A stretch of DNA of 64,000 bases, from positions 21,460-85,459 of the forward strand of contig CAJTXF010000003.1 of assembly GCA_910580045.1 (NCBI GenBank), read 5' to 3'. Position 1 is the first letter of the stretch, and each line of letters opens with the position of its first letter. Shown here one piece after another: positions 23,065 through 32,185 of the stretch. The notes under the pieces are model-generated. The model did no database searches. It saw nothing but the letters and a program-made list of their open reading frames with translations, and was not told where the DNA came from. The position numbers and the translations under genes are program-made. This DNA is from an uncultured Eubacteriales bacterium. GTDB taxonomy: Bacteria > Bacillota > Clostridia > Oscillospirales > Acutalibacteraceae.

Positions 23065-23583
23065 ATGGCAGGGTTGATGAATAAACTGCAAAAAATGTGG
23101 AATCCGCCTGAGGACGAGTATGAGTATGAGGAGTACCCTGAAGAGGAAGAGGCCGAGCCGGAGGAGAAGCCGGACTATTCTTCCAGCTTGGAAAGGGGAA
23201 ATGTGTCTTCCTTTTCATCTTTTGCATCTTTTTCTTCCGGATATACCCCAAGAGAGCGGGAATCTGTTCCTCAGGGAAAGGTTGTGAATATCAACGCGAA
23301 GACTCAGCTGCAGGTAGTAGTGTGTAAGCCCGTTTCCTTTGGGGACGAGGTGCGTACTATTGCAGATGAACTGCTGCGCCGCCATACAGTCGTGTTGAAC
23401 CTGGAAAAGACTGAGAAGGACGTATCCAGGCGTATTGTAGACTTTCTCAGCGGAGTGGCCTATGCCAATAACGGGAAAATCAAGCGGGTTGCCACCGCTA
23501 CCTTTGTTATCACGCCGTATAACGTAGATTTGACTGGTGATACCGTATTGGACGAGTTAGAAAACAATGGGTTGTATTTTTGA
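23065..23583 (+). CDS. sepF: cell division protein SepF
   Basis: SepF binds FtsZ, bundles its filaments and anchors them to the membrane. From the ATG at 23065 it has 172 residues. The N-terminal MAGLMNKLQKMWNPP is the amphipathic helix that attaches to the membrane. An acidic and Ser-rich linker follows, and the C-terminal DUF552 core begins at VVNINAKTQLQVVV and includes IADELLRRHTVVLNLE and RIVDFLSGVAYA. The GAGGAGG site is 13 bases upstream, slightly far. The next gene, ylmH, starts immediately after; the usual ylmG between them is missing. Confidence 0.93.
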   Translation: MAGLMNKLQKMWNPPEDEYEYEEYPEEEEAEPEEKPDYSSSLERGNVSSFSSFASFSSGYTPRERESVPQGKVVNINAKTQLQVVVCKPVSFGDEVRTIADELLRRHTVVLNLEKTEKDVSRRIVDFLSGVAYANNGKIKRVATATFVITPYNVDLTGDTVLDELENNGLYF

Positions 23584-23585
23584 CA

Positions 23586-24335
23586 ATGGAGAGAAAAAGA
23601 GACGAGACGGAATTGCTTCGGGCAAAACTGCGGGACTGTCTGCGTGCCGTTCTGCGCAGGCCATGTTTTTTAGGCTTTCTGGACGAAAGTCAGGCAGCGC
23701 TGTGCCGGGATTTTTTGAAGAGGGAGCCAGTTTCCTGTCTGTTTTGGGGCGGGTATAAAGAGGCAGAGCGGGTCATGGCAGGTTTTTTTCCAGACTATAT
23801 GGAGCCGGAGCCAGCAGTGTTTCCCATAAAGCCCCTTACTTTCACCTTTCGGAAAGAAGACAAGCCGGGGCATAGAGATTTTCTTGGCTCATTTATGGGA
23901 CTTGGTATAGAGAGGGATGTGTTGGGAGATATTCTGGTGGGTGAAGGACGCTGCGTTGTGTTTGTTCGCGAGGAAATGTGCCAGTATTTTTTGGATAATA
24001 CCAGAAAAATTGGCCGGATTGGGGTAAAGGGTTTTGAGGGCTATGAGGAGCCCCTGCCGGTGATTCGGGAGTATAAACCAATAAGTGGTGTAGTGGCCTC
24101 GAACCGTTTGGACTGTATTACCGCGCTTCTATGCCGGACCAGCCGGGAGAAGGCCGCTGGTATGGTAACAGCGGGGCGGGTTGCGCTCAATCATTGTGAG
24201 AGGCTGGAGACCGACTGGAGAGTGGGGGAAGGCGACGTTATTTCAGTGCGGGGCAGCGGCAAGTTTATTGTAGATACATTCGGGCCTTTAACAAGCAAGG
24301 GCCGGTTGACGGTTAAGTGCAGGAAATATCAATAG
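23586..24335 (+). CDS. ylmH: YlmH-type S4-domain RNA-binding protein
   Basis: The 249-residue product has a helical/beta N-terminal region and a C-terminal S4 domain beginning NRLDCITALLCRTSREKAAGMVTAGRVALNHCERLE (seen from about residue 175), the alpha-L motif used by RNA-binding S4 proteins. It ends with a beta hairpin IISVRGSGKFIVD. YlmH has been linked to ribosome-associated quality control and to cell division in Bacillus. The gene starts at the ATG at 23586; a TTG at 23580 overlapping the sepF stop is also possible, and neither has a good ribosome site, so translation is probably coupled to sepF. Confidence 0.9.
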   Translation: MERKRDETELLRAKLRDCLRAVLRRPCFLGFLDESQAALCRDFLKREPVSCLFWGGYKEAERVMAGFFPDYMEPEPAVFPIKPLTFTFRKEDKPGHRDFLGSFMGLGIERDVLGDILVGEGRCVVFVREEMCQYFLDNTRKIGRIGVKGFEGYEEPLPVIREYKPISGVVASNRLDCITALLCRTSREKAAGMVTAGRVALNHCERLETDWRVGEGDVISVRGSGKFIVDTFGPLTSKGRLTVKCRKYQ

Positions 24336-24349
24336 GGAGGAACTTCCAA

Positions 24350-25492
24350 ATGCTGACGGTAAAAGAAATCAACGAGGTAAGTTTCGGGAGAGCCGGGTTA
24401 TCTGGTTATAGGCCAGGAGATGTGGATAGTTTTATCGACCAAGTGGCCGCTTCCTTTCAGGAACTGCTTGGGGAACGGGATGCCGCGGTAAAGCAAGCCA
24501 ATGAAGTGGCCAGAATCAACGCAGATATTGCGGCAAAAAGCGCAGATACGCAGAAAAAGCTGTCTATCCTCGCCCAGAAGATTGAAGTTTACCGGCAGGA
24601 AGAGGAAGGAATCAAAGAAGCCATTCTCAATGCCCAGAAAATGTCAAAAGATATGCTGCGGGACGCTCAGAATCAGGCTGATGCTATCCTGCGGGATGCC
24701 CGGGCACAGGCAGAAGCAAAAATCTTAGAAGCTAACGAGGAGGCCCGCCGAATTACCGGCAATGCTCAGGAAGAGGCTTCTAAAGCCGCAAAAGAATACG
24801 CCCAGCAGGCCGAGTCCAAAAAGACGGAGCTGGAGGAAATCAAACGGCAGGTTACTGCTTTTCGTTCCTCTTTATTGGAGATGTATAAAAAGCATTTGGA
24901 GTGCATTGACCATATCCCAGTATTCCGGCAGAAAGAAGAGCGCAGGGAACCAGCACCTGCCGCACAGCCCACGCCAGTGCGTACAGTTCAGCCAGAGCCT
25001 GTGCCAGAGCCAGAACCGCCTGTACCTCAGCCGGAGCCTAAGCCTGAGCCAGAGCCGCCTAAACAGGAGCAAGCGCCCCGCCAGGCATACCAGCCAGTGA
25101 AAGAGGAGCCCTTCACTCCATTTGTGCCGGTGGAGGAGATTCGGACACAGCAGGAACAGCACCCAACAGCGCCGGAGCTGTCCCAAGAGGAGTCTGATTC
25201 GTCCCAGCAGGCGGCTTCCAGAGCTGCCCATACGCCTGCACCTAGGCTCCATCAGGAATATCCGCATCAGGCCCGCACTTTGAATGACCGGGTGAGCTAT
25301 GTGCAGGAGCAGCTGATGCCTTCTCAGCCGCCGGAAGATTATGTCGAAGACATGGATCTTACCTCAGTGGGTATTGATTTGGCTGCTCACAGCAATATTC
25401 CGGAGGCACTGCGCCGGGAGAAGAGTACGAATTACAGCAATCTTCCCTTTGGAGACGGGGTAGATGTAGACGGGCGGAAACGCAGAAGGTAA
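24350..25492 (+). CDS. divIVA: DivIVA-domain cell pole protein
   Basis: The 380-residue product begins with the DivIVA membrane-binding motif, VKEINEVSFGRAGLSGYRPGDVDSFIDQV. This is followed by long coiled coils rich in Gln, Ala and Glu (about residues 35-190), including an EEARRITGNAQEEASKAAKEYA run, and a Pro-, Glu- and Gln-rich low-complexity region to about residue 300. DivIVA forms scaffolds at curved membranes and poles and recruits division and sporulation proteins. It is longer than Bacillus DivIVA because of the Pro-rich tail. The start has GGGAGG nine bases upstream. Confidence 0.93.
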   Translation: MLTVKEINEVSFGRAGLSGYRPGDVDSFIDQVAASFQELLGERDAAVKQANEVARINADIAAKSADTQKKLSILAQKIEVYRQEEEGIKEAILNAQKMSKDMLRDAQNQADAILRDARAQAEAKILEANEEARRITGNAQEEASKAAKEYAQQAESKKTELEEIKRQVTAFRSSLLEMYKKHLECIDHIPVFRQKEERREPAPAAQPTPVRTVQPEPVPEPEPPVPQPEPKPEPEPPKQEQAPRQAYQPVKEEPFTPFVPVEEIRTQQEQHPTAPELSQEESDSSQQAASRAAHTPAPRLHQEYPHQARTLNDRVSYVQEQLMPSQPPEDYVEDMDLTSVGIDLAAHSNIPEALRREKSTNYSNLPFGDGVDVDGRKRRR

Positions 25493-25513
25493 GTATGGTT
25501 AGGATGGAGGAGA

Positions 25514-26029
25514 ATGCCCTTGAAGACAGAGAGAGCCCCAAAAGTGGCGATACTGATATCATCTGTGCTTTTGATAGTTTTGGACCAAATCACCAAGAGC
25601 GTCATAGAAAATATGCTGAACTCGGGACAGGAGCGGCGTATGACCATTATCCCTGGCCTGTTGGAGCTGAGCTATTTGGAAAACCCAGCGGCAGCCTTTG
25701 GGTTGTTTGGCAATGTAATCTGGCTGGTGGTCATCCTTACATTCGTGGTGGCAGGGGTTATTGCTGCAGGTATATTTTTGTATAAGAAGCATAGCTTTTT
25801 CAGCTATGCTGCCTCTGCACTGCTTCTGGCAGGCGGAGTGGGAAATCTGATAGACCGCATCACTCGGGGTTATGTAGTTGATTTTATTCATGTAATGTTC
25901 TTTGACTATATTTTTAATGTGGCGGACTGCTGCGTCACCATTGGGGTTGTATGTCTGGCAGTGCACTGCCTGCTGTATGCGTATCGGGAGAAGAAGTCTG
26001 AGGACGGGCCCGATGCGCCGGAAGCATAG
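25514..26029 (+). CDS. lspA: lipoprotein signal peptidase LspA
   Basis: LspA cleaves the signal peptide of prolipoproteins at the lipobox Cys. The product has 171 residues and four transmembrane helices. The first begins ILISSVLLIVLDQITK, with the conserved D-Q-x-x-K. The catalytic pair is in NLIDRITRGYVVDF and FNVADCCVTIG (N-x-x-D and F-N-x-A-D motifs). The start is ambiguous: GGAGGAG (25506-25512) is too close to the ATG at 25514, whereas a TTG at 25520 gives a normal seven-base spacing and may be the true start. It precedes rluD, as in many Bacillota. Confidence 0.95.
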   Translation: MPLKTERAPKVAILISSVLLIVLDQITKSVIENMLNSGQERRMTIIPGLLELSYLENPAAAFGLFGNVIWLVVILTFVVAGVIAAGIFLYKKHSFFSYAASALLLAGGVGNLIDRITRGYVVDFIHVMFFDYIFNVADCCVTIGVVCLAVHCLLYAYREKKSEDGPDAPEA

Positions 26030-26040
26030 CGAGAAACACC

Positions 26041-26979
26041 ATGGAACAGGAAATTGTATTAACTGTAGAAGACAGCGGGCTGCGGCTGGACAGGCTGCTG
26101 GCAGAGCGGCTGCCGGATATGAGCCGTTCTGCTGTGCAGGGGCTGATTGCTCAAGGCCTGGTGACATGCAGGGGACAGGCATTGAGCAAAAGTGCCAAGC
26201 TGTCCCCGGGACAGGTAATTCACGCTGCTATTCCAGAGCCCAGGGAGCTGGATATTCTCCCTGAGGACATCCCTTTACAGATTGTCTATGAGGATGACGA
26301 CATGTTGGTGGTGAATAAGCCGAAAGGCATGGTCGTCCATCCAGCACCAGGTAATTATACCGGCACCTTGGTAAACGCGCTGATGTTTTACTGTGGTGAG
26401 AGTTTGTCCGGGATAAACGGTGTACTGCGGCCTGGGATTGTTCACCGGATTGATAAAGACACCAGCGGCCTGCTTTTGGCAGCAAAAAATGATTTTGCCC
26501 ATCGTGGACTGGCAGGGCAGATTCAGGCACACAGCCTGACCAGAGAGTATCGTGCGGTTGTTTATGGAAATGTGAAGCAGGATATGGGCACTGTAGACGC
26601 ACCGGTTGGCCGTCATCCTGTGGAGCGAAAAAAGATGGCAGTTTTGCGGGGCTCGCCCACAGCTAGGGAGGCAGTAACTCACTTCTTTGTGGAAGAGCGT
26701 CTGCCCGGTTTCACTTACCTGCGCCTGCGGTTGGAGACTGGGCGTACCCACCAGATTAGGGTCCATATGGCCAGCTTGGGCCATCCAGTGGCCGGGGATG
26801 CAGTATATGGTCCCAAAAAGGTGCTGACCGAGCTGAATGGACAGTGCCTCCATGCAGGGCTAGTTGGATTTGTTCACCCCAGAACAGGGGCTTATATGGA
26901 GTTTTCTGCCGGATTGCCGGAATACTTTCAGGGATTTCTGGAAAAGCTCCGAAAAAAAGGAGGACTGACCAATGATTGA
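26041..26979 (+). CDS. rluD: RluA/RluD-family 23S rRNA pseudouridine synthase
   Basis: The 312-residue product has an N-terminal S4 RNA-binding domain (RLDRLLAERLPDMSRSAVQGLI) and a pseudouridine synthase domain. The catalytic Asp is in GIVHRIDKDTSGLLLAAK, with the preceding IVHRID typical of the RluA group. The LETGRTHQIRVH motif near the end places it in the RluD-type branch that modifies the large-subunit rRNA. Which uridines it modifies cannot be told from sequence. The last eight bases overlap the next start. Confidence 0.93.
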   Translation: MEQEIVLTVEDSGLRLDRLLAERLPDMSRSAVQGLIAQGLVTCRGQALSKSAKLSPGQVIHAAIPEPRELDILPEDIPLQIVYEDDDMLVVNKPKGMVVHPAPGNYTGTLVNALMFYCGESLSGINGVLRPGIVHRIDKDTSGLLLAAKNDFAHRGLAGQIQAHSLTREYRAVVYGNVKQDMGTVDAPVGRHPVERKKMAVLRGSPTAREAVTHFFVEERLPGFTYLRLRLETGRTHQIRVHMASLGHPVAGDAVYGPKKVLTELNGQCLHAGLVGFVHPRTGAYMEFSAGLPEYFQGFLEKLRKKGGLTND

Positions 26980-27364
26980 AATTTTGCCAATGGAGGATAA
27001 AGCACAAGAGCAGGAGCTGCTGTCTCAGGTGGTAGCTGCCGGGCCAGAGGCCCGGGTGCTGTCTATGCGGGAGAAGGGGGCAGTTTTGGGCTGGACAGCC
27101 GTGGAACTGGCAGAGAGCACTCTGCGCATTCTAGCCCTGCGGGCTGGAAACTATGACTTTTCCCGTCAGCCTCAGGGAGATGAGATTTTTATTCTGGATT
27201 CTTTGATGCGCTCAGCGGCGTCTTATGGGGAGACTTTTGGCGCGGAAAAAATCGAGACAGCCTTCCCGGATTTTTTTGGATTTTTTAAGGCACGCGGCTT
27301 TGATTTTGATGAATTTCATGCCTTTACTCCTATGAGCACTATTGTAAAATACAAATTTCATTAG
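26972..27364 (+). CDS. hypothetical protein with GNAT-like pattern
   Basis: The 130-residue product overlaps the rluD stop by eight bases and shares its transcript. The first half (VLSMREKGAVLGWTAVELAE) and the FILDSLMRSAASYGETFG helix followed by FFGFFKARGFDFDEFHAF resemble the fold order of a GNAT domain, but the acetyl-CoA loop is not clearly present. Its length is short for the family. I call it hypothetical; a non-catalytic GNAT derivative is the most likely reading. A rho-independent terminator follows directly. Confidence 0.5.
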   Translation: MIEILPMEDKAQEQELLSQVVAAGPEARVLSMREKGAVLGWTAVELAESTLRILALRAGNYDFSRQPQGDEIFILDSLMRSAASYGETFGAEKIETAFPDFFGFFKARGFDFDEFHAFTPMSTIVKYKFH

Positions 27365-27371
27365 TCAAATT

Positions 27372-27405
27372 GCCTGCGGAATACGGCTTCCCGCAGGCTT
27401 TTCTT
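27372..27405 (+). terminator. rho-independent terminator after the rluD operon
   Basis: An 8-bp stem GCCTGCGG/CCGCAGGC (27372-27379 and 27391-27398) with an 11-base loop is followed by a TTTTCTT run. It separates the division/envelope operon from the yicC operon. Confidence 0.85.
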
Positions 27406-27434
27406 AAAAATATGTGAAAACTTTGGAAAAGCGG

Positions 27435-27463
27435 TTGCATGAAAGGCCGGGAAATGGTAAAAT
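27435..27463 (+). promoter_or_regulatory. sigma-A promoter of the yicC-gmk operon
   Basis: TTGCAT (27435-27440) and TAAAAT (27458-27463) are 17 bases apart, with TGG before the -10 (extended -10). The expected start near 27470 places the whole inverted-repeat element at 27481-27586 in the 5' leader of the yicC message. Confidence 0.8.
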
Positions 27464-27480
27464 TTCTAAGTTAGGGAGTT

Positions 27481-27586
27481 GTATAGTAAACGCACGGGAA
27501 ATTTGATAAATATCGTATTCCCGCAGACGGCTCCGCTGTCGCTTCATAAAAAGCCTATGCCCTTTATGAACTGCGTTATACTATAC
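27481..27586. repeat. nested inverted-repeat element (MITE-like or structured leader)
   Basis: Terminal inverted repeats GTATAGTAAACGCA (27481-27494) and TGCGTTATACTATAC (27572-27586) match except for one extra base. Inside are three further hairpins: CGGGAA/TTCCCG (27495-27500, 27518-27523), GACGGC/GCTGTC (27526-27531, 27535-27540, one wobble) and a perfect TTCATAAA/TTTATGAA (27543-27550, 27563-27570). The whole can fold as one outer stem closing three hairpins. It contains no ORF. No second copy is in this window. It looks like a miniature inverted-repeat transposable element, or an undescribed structured RNA. Confidence 0.7.
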
Positions 27587-27621
27587 CCTGCTACCACCAC
27601 TGGAATGAAGGATGGATGGAA

Positions 27622-28500
27622 ATGCTGAAAAGTATGACCGGTTTTGGCCGGGGAGAAGATACGGTAAATGGACAGTACATTGTTTTTGAGATAAAGTCTG
27701 TCAATCATAAGTTCTTTGAACAGAACACCAGAATTACCAGAGGATATCAGTTTCTGGAAGATAGGCTGAAGGGATATTTGCAGGAACGCCTTTCTCGAGG
27801 AAAGATAGACGTGTTTCTGCAAATTGAGAATATGAAGGAGAGCGGCATCACGGTAGAGGTGAACCTGGCGCTGGCTGGGGGATACTTTCAGGCGCTCAGC
27901 CAGATGCAGAAAGAGTTTGATTTGCCGGATAAGCCCACTCTGGCCCTTCTTAGCCGGTATCCGGATGTTTTTACAGTGCACAAGTCTCCTGAGGACGAAG
28001 AAATAGTATGGCAGGCGGTGCTGCAGGTGGTTGGCCCTACTGTGGATTCCCTTATCCAAATGCGCGAGACTGAGGGCGCCCGGCTCAGGGCGGATATTAT
28101 GGAGAAAGCTGGGAATGCGCGGGTTCTGGTGGATAAGATTGAGGAGCTGGCCCCTGATGCGGTACGGGAATACCGGGAACGGCTTCAGGAAAAAATCCAG
28201 GAGTTATTGGGCGACGCCCATCTTGACGAGCAGCGGATTCTGACAGAGGTGGCGGTGTTCGCAGATAAGACAGCGATTGACGAGGAAATTGTCCGGCTGC
28301 GCAGCCATTTTGCTCAGTTGGATAGGTTGGTAAACGCCTCACAGCCAGTGGGGAGGAAAATCGACTTTTTGGTGCAGGAAATGAACAGAGAGGCCAATAC
28401 CATTGGCTCAAAGTCGCAGAACCCGGCCATTGCCTATTTGGTGGTGGATTTGAAATCAGAGATTGAGAAGATACGTGAGCAGGTGCAGAATGTGGAATAG
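27622..28500 (+). CDS. yicC: YicC-family endoribonuclease
   Basis: YicC-family proteins are endoribonucleases implicated in stationary-phase RNA turnover. The 292-residue product begins [12 protein letters not shown], the highly conserved family start, which is why I chose the ATG at 27622 over the ATG six bases earlier. The ribosome site AAGGATGG lies upstream. The C-terminal DUF1732 part has the signature [20 protein letters not shown]. It is the first gene of an operon of Bacillus-type order. The inverted-repeat element lies in its leader. Confidence 0.95.
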   Translation: MLKSMTGFGRGEDTVNGQYIVFEIKSVNHKFFEQNTRITRGYQFLEDRLKGYLQERLSRGKIDVFLQIENMKESGITVEVNLALAGGYFQALSQMQKEFDLPDKPTLALLSRYPDVFTVHKSPEDEEIVWQAVLQVVGPTVDSLIQMRETEGARLRADIMEKAGNARVLVDKIEELAPDAVREYRERLQEKIQELLGDAHLDEQRILTEVAVFADKTAIDEEIVRLRSHFAQLDRLVNASQPVGRKIDFLVQEMNREANTIGSKSQNPAIAYLVVDLKSEIEKIREQVQNVE

Positions 28501-28535
28501 TCCTGCGTAAGCCGGAGGATAAGGAGGCTGGAACA

Positions 28536-28802
28536 GTGAGGCTGGTCAATATTGGATTTGGAAACATGGTTTCCACTGACAAGGTGGTCGCAGTAGTCAG
28601 CAATGATTCCGCCCCGGTCAAACGCCTGGTACAGGAGGGGAAGGAGCGGGGGGCGGTCATTGACGCCACTTTTGGCCGAAAGACAAAGACAGTGATTATT
28701 ATGGACAATGGCAGTGTGGTGCTGTCCGCCATTATGCCTGAAACAGTGGCTGGCCGCTTCAATGGTAAAGAGGAAACCGCTGAGGAGGAAGAAAAGGAAT
28801 GA
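28536..28802 (+). CDS. remA: extracellular matrix regulator RemA (DUF370)
   Basis: RemA is a small DNA-binding protein that activates biofilm matrix and osmoprotection genes in Bacillus subtilis. The 88-residue product has the family segments [43 protein letters not shown] and [15 protein letters not shown]. An acidic tail follows. The start is a GTG with AAGGAGG eight bases before it. It lies between yicC and gmk, exactly as in Bacillus, with the last four bases overlapping gmk. Confidence 0.95.
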   Translation: MRLVNIGFGNMVSTDKVVAVVSNDSAPVKRLVQEGKERGAVIDATFGRKTKTVIIMDNGSVVLSAIMPETVAGRFNGKEETAEEEEKE

Positions 28803-29404
28803 AAAAAGGTATTTTACTGGTCGTGTCTGCTCCCTCTGCTGGGGGGAAGGGGACAATTCTGAAAGAGCTGTTTCAACAGAATGAAACTCTGCGGATGTCC
28901 GTATCCGCCACCACCCGCCAGCCCCGGCCCGGGGAAGTGGATGGGAAGGACTACTATTTTGTCAGTCGGGAGACTTTCCAACAGTGGGTGGACACCGGCA
29001 GTATGCTGGAGCACGCGGAGTATGTGGGCAACTGTTACGGTACACCAAAGGCTCCTGTAGAGGAGTGGCTGAACCAGGGCCTGGATGTGGTGTTGGAGAT
29101 TGACGTGCAGGGCGGCTCGCAGATTAAAAATCTGGCTCCGGACTGTGTATCCGTGTTTATCACGCCGCCCACTATGGAGGTGCTGGAGAAGCGCCTGAGA
29201 GACCGGGGAACAGAAGACGAAGAGACAATCTGTAAACGGCTGGCGACGGCTAGACAGGAGCTTACTTTTGCTGAGGGCTATGACTACATCGTGATAAACG
29301 ACAAGCTGGAGGACGCGGTGGAAGATATGCAGGCTATCCTGCGAAGTGAGAAAAGAAAAAGCGCAAGAAACCCCGGATTTATTCAGCGGGTTTTGAATAT
29401 ATAA
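28799..29404 (+). CDS. gmk: guanylate kinase
   Basis: Gmk converts GMP to GDP with ATP and is required for GTP and dGTP supply. The 201-residue product has the P-loop [16 protein letters not shown]; the usual GxxGxGKxT is [10 protein letters not shown] here. The GMP-binding [21 protein letters not shown] follows, then [12 protein letters not shown] and LEIDVQGG with the conserved Asp and Gln. [15 protein letters not shown] is the lid region. It begins with an ATGA overlap with remA. Confidence 0.96.
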   Translation: MKKGILLVVSAPSAGGKGTILKELFQQNETLRMSVSATTRQPRPGEVDGKDYYFVSRETFQQWVDTGSMLEHAEYVGNCYGTPKAPVEEWLNQGLDVVLEIDVQGGSQIKNLAPDCVSVFITPPTMEVLEKRLRDRGTEDEETICKRLATARQELTFAEGYDYIVINDKLEDAVEDMQAILRSEKRKSARNPGFIQRVLNI

Positions 29405-29468
29405 TTTTTGAGGCTCTACCTTTTTTGGGAGAGTGAAGAAAACCTGACACAAAGAGAAAGGAACGTGG

Positions 29469-29681
29469 TTGAAAATGCTGAAACCGTCCGCAAACATTAT
29501 CAAAACACCTCATATGAACCAGTATTCCCTGGTAATCGCTGTAGCCAAACGGGCCAGGCAGATTTCTGAGAAAGCGGAGCATGAGGGAACGAAGTTGGCC
29601 GACAAGCCAGTGGATATTGCTGTGCAGGACTTTGTCCACGACCGTTACCGCATTGTTGAGCCGAAAGAGCTGGAAGGATGA
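29469..29681 (+). CDS. rpoZ: RNA polymerase omega subunit
   Basis: The omega subunit helps to assemble beta-prime in RNA polymerase. The 70-residue product has the family pattern MLKPSANII, then YSLVIAVAKRARQI and KPVDIAVQDF. I place the start at TTG 29469 because AAAGGA lies six bases upstream; the ATG at 29475 would leave 68 residues with a site too far away. It overlaps priA by four bases. In Bacillus subtilis coaBC separates rpoZ and priA; it is absent here. Confidence 0.93.
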   Translation: MKMLKPSANIIKTPHMNQYSLVIAVAKRARQISEKAEHEGTKLADKPVDIAVQDFVHDRYRIVEPKELEG

Positions 29682-32128
29682 ACTGTTCCCTGGTCCAAGT
29701 GGCAGTAGAGAATACAGTCTATCACTTTGACAAGCTGTTTACCTATCGGGTGCCGGAGCGGATGCAGTCCCGGATTTCTCCAGGCATGCGGGTGATAGTT
29801 CCTTTTGGCGCTGGGAACCGGGAAAGAGTGGCTATGGTGTTCGCTCTAGGCGGACAGGAAGGGGGCCGGCTGAAGTCCGTGTCCTCCATCTTGGACCAGG
29901 AACCGGTTCTGGACACAAAAGCGCTGGAGTTGGCCGCTTGGATGGGGGGGCGCTATTACTGTACCCTGTTTGAGGCGGCTAAGCTGATGATTCCTGCTGG
30001 GATGCAGCTTAGGCTGCGAGACAGTTATGTTTTGTCTCAGAATTTTACGGATTTTGACCGAGAAGCATGGGATGGGTTGTCTTGGCAGATTATCACCACG
30101 CTGCGTTCCTCAGGGCGGGCAGTATCTTTCGAGAAGTTGTCTGCTGTGCTGGGAATCGAGCGAAATTGTCCAGAGTTTCAGGCCCTGCTGGACAGCTCGG
30201 TAATATGCAGAGTCAACCTGGCCATGAGTCGGGTGAAGGATGCCGTTTCCCGTATGGTGCGGCCAGTTCAGGACTTTTCTGGAAAGCTGACGCCCAGGCA
30301 GAAAGAAGTATACCAGGTCTTGCTGGATGCAGGGGAGGCATCGGAGAAGGAAATTTGTTACTTTACAGGTGCCTCCGCCTCTGTAGTAAAGGCTTTGGCA
30401 GATAAAGGGGCTGCGGAGATATTTGAATATGAAATCTATCGCAGGCCGGAAACTGTCAGCGGGAAAGCCCTGAGCCTAACAGAGCTGGTTCTTTCTCCTT
30501 CACAGCAGGCTGCCTTACAGGGCCTTTGCAGTGAATATGAACAGGCACGTGAGGGACAACGCTGCGCTTTGCTCTACGGAGTGACTGGCAGCGGAAAGAC
30601 CTCTGTTTTTCTCAAACTGATTGAGTATGTGCTGAGGCGAGGGAAAGGCGTAATTGTGATGGTGCCGGAGATTTCACTGACCGCCCAAACCCTTCGGACC
30701 TTCCAGCAGAATTTTGGAGATAGTGTAGCAGTGTTTCACAGCGGCCTCTCTTTGGGAGAGCGCTTGGACGAGTGGAAGCGTGTCCGTCGGGGTGAAGCCA
30801 AAATTGCAGTGGGGACCCGTTCGGCTGTATTTGCTCCTGTGAAGGATTTAGGCTTAATTGTTATTGACGAAGAACAGGAGCACACCTATAAGTCAGAGGC
30901 CAGCCCTCGTTATGATGCCCGAGAGGTAGCCCGGTACCGCTGCGCTCAGTCAGAGGCATTCTGTCTTTTGTCATCAGCAACGCCTTCTCTGGAAACATAC
31001 CACATGGCGCGGGAGGGAAAGTTCCTTTTTCATCAGCTGGAGGGCCGTTTCGGCCAGGCAAAGATTCCTCAGGTTATATTGGCTGATATGAATGGCGAGG
31101 ACCATCCAGGCAGCGAAAATGCCATTGGCTCTATACTGGGGGAGGCATTAAAAGAAAATCTCCGGCAGGGGAAACAGTCCATTGTTTTGCTGAACCGCCG
31201 GGGTTATCATACATTTGTAAGCTGTAAATCCTGCCGGGAGGTGCTCAGCTGCCCGAATTGCAGTATTTCTTTAACCTATCACAGCGCGAACCGCCGTATG
31301 ATGTGCCATTACTGCGGTTATTCCGCTTCTCTGACGAAAAAATGTCCCTCCTGTGGCGGAGAACATCTGACCTTTCGTGGACTGGGTACCCAAAAGGCAG
31401 AGGAGCAGTTGCGGGAATTGCTGCCTAAGGCTCGTATTTTGCGGGTGGATACGGATTCTATGTCTGGACGGTACTCTCTGGAGAAACGGCTGGAGGAGTT
31501 CGCCCGGGGAGAGTATGATGTAATGGTGGGAACACAAATGGTCGCTAAGGGGTTGGACTTTGAAAATGTCACCTTAGTGGGTGTGCTCTCAGCAGACCAG
31601 TCCCTTTATAGCGATGACTTCCGCAGCAATGAGCGGACCTTTGATTTGCTTACCCAAGTGGTAGGCCGTGCGGGACGGGGTAAGTACGCAGGACGCGCTG
31701 TTGTACAGACCTTTGTCCCGGAAAATCCGGTGCTCCATTTGGCGGCAAGCCAGGATTACTTCGAGTTTGCCGCCAAAGAGCTGAACTATCGCAAAGTGCT
31801 GTTATACCCGCCATTTGTCGACTTATTGGTGATTGGGTTTGTAGGGGTGGAGGAAGCATTAACACGGCAGGCGGCAGAGCGATTTTTGCAGGAGCTGGGC
31901 CAGCTGGCGGAGAAGGAGTATCAAGGACTCCCCTTGCGGGTACTGCGTCCCTCTCCAGCTGCAGTGGCCAGAATGAGCGGGAAATACCGGTATAAGCTGA
32001 TTATGAAATGCAAGAATACTCCCCGTCTGCGTGAAATGGTCTCGCGTTCTTTGGTGGCTTTCTCTGGCATCAGAGAGTTTCAGCAGGTAACAGTCTATGC
32101 GGATTCCAATCCCAACCGTGTGATGTAA
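29678..32128 (+). CDS. priA: primosomal protein / helicase PriA
   Basis: PriA restarts stalled replication forks by loading the replicative helicase. The 816-residue product has a 3'-DNA-binding N-terminal domain, then the helicase core with Walker A GVTGSGKTSVFL and the DEEQEH motif (here VIDEEQEHTYKSE). The zinc-binding region holds four CxxC pairs: CKSCREVLSCPNC and CHYCGYSASLTKKCPSCG. GTQMVAKGLDFENVTLV and QVVGRAGRG are later helicase motifs. The start is at the ATG overlapping the rpoZ stop. Confidence 0.97.
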   Translation: MNCSLVQVAVENTVYHFDKLFTYRVPERMQSRISPGMRVIVPFGAGNRERVAMVFALGGQEGGRLKSVSSILDQEPVLDTKALELAAWMGGRYYCTLFEAAKLMIPAGMQLRLRDSYVLSQNFTDFDREAWDGLSWQIITTLRSSGRAVSFEKLSAVLGIERNCPEFQALLDSSVICRVNLAMSRVKDAVSRMVRPVQDFSGKLTPRQKEVYQVLLDAGEASEKEICYFTGASASVVKALADKGAAEIFEYEIYRRPETVSGKALSLTELVLSPSQQAALQGLCSEYEQAREGQRCALLYGVTGSGKTSVFLKLIEYVLRRGKGVIVMVPEISLTAQTLRTFQQNFGDSVAVFHSGLSLGERLDEWKRVRRGEAKIAVGTRSAVFAPVKDLGLIVIDEEQEHTYKSEASPRYDAREVARYRCAQSEAFCLLSSATPSLETYHMAREGKFLFHQLEGRFGQAKIPQVILADMNGEDHPGSENAIGSILGEALKENLRQGKQSIVLLNRRGYHTFVSCKSCREVLSCPNCSISLTYHSANRRMMCHYCGYSASLTKKCPSCGGEHLTFRGLGTQKAEEQLRELLPKARILRVDTDSMSGRYSLEKRLEEFARGEYDVMVGTQMVAKGLDFENVTLVGVLSADQSLYSDDFRSNERTFDLLTQVVGRAGRGKYAGRAVVQTFVPENPVLHLAASQDYFEFAAKELNYRKVLLYPPFVDLLVIGFVGVEEALTRQAAERFLQELGQLAEKEYQGLPLRVLRPSPAAVARMSGKYRYKLIMKCKNTPRLREMVSRSLVAFSGIREFQQVTVYADSNPNRVM

Positions 32129-32185
32129 ATCAAATTGCTTTACAGAGCTACAAAGTATTCTGCCGGAAAGGAAATGACATGAGTT

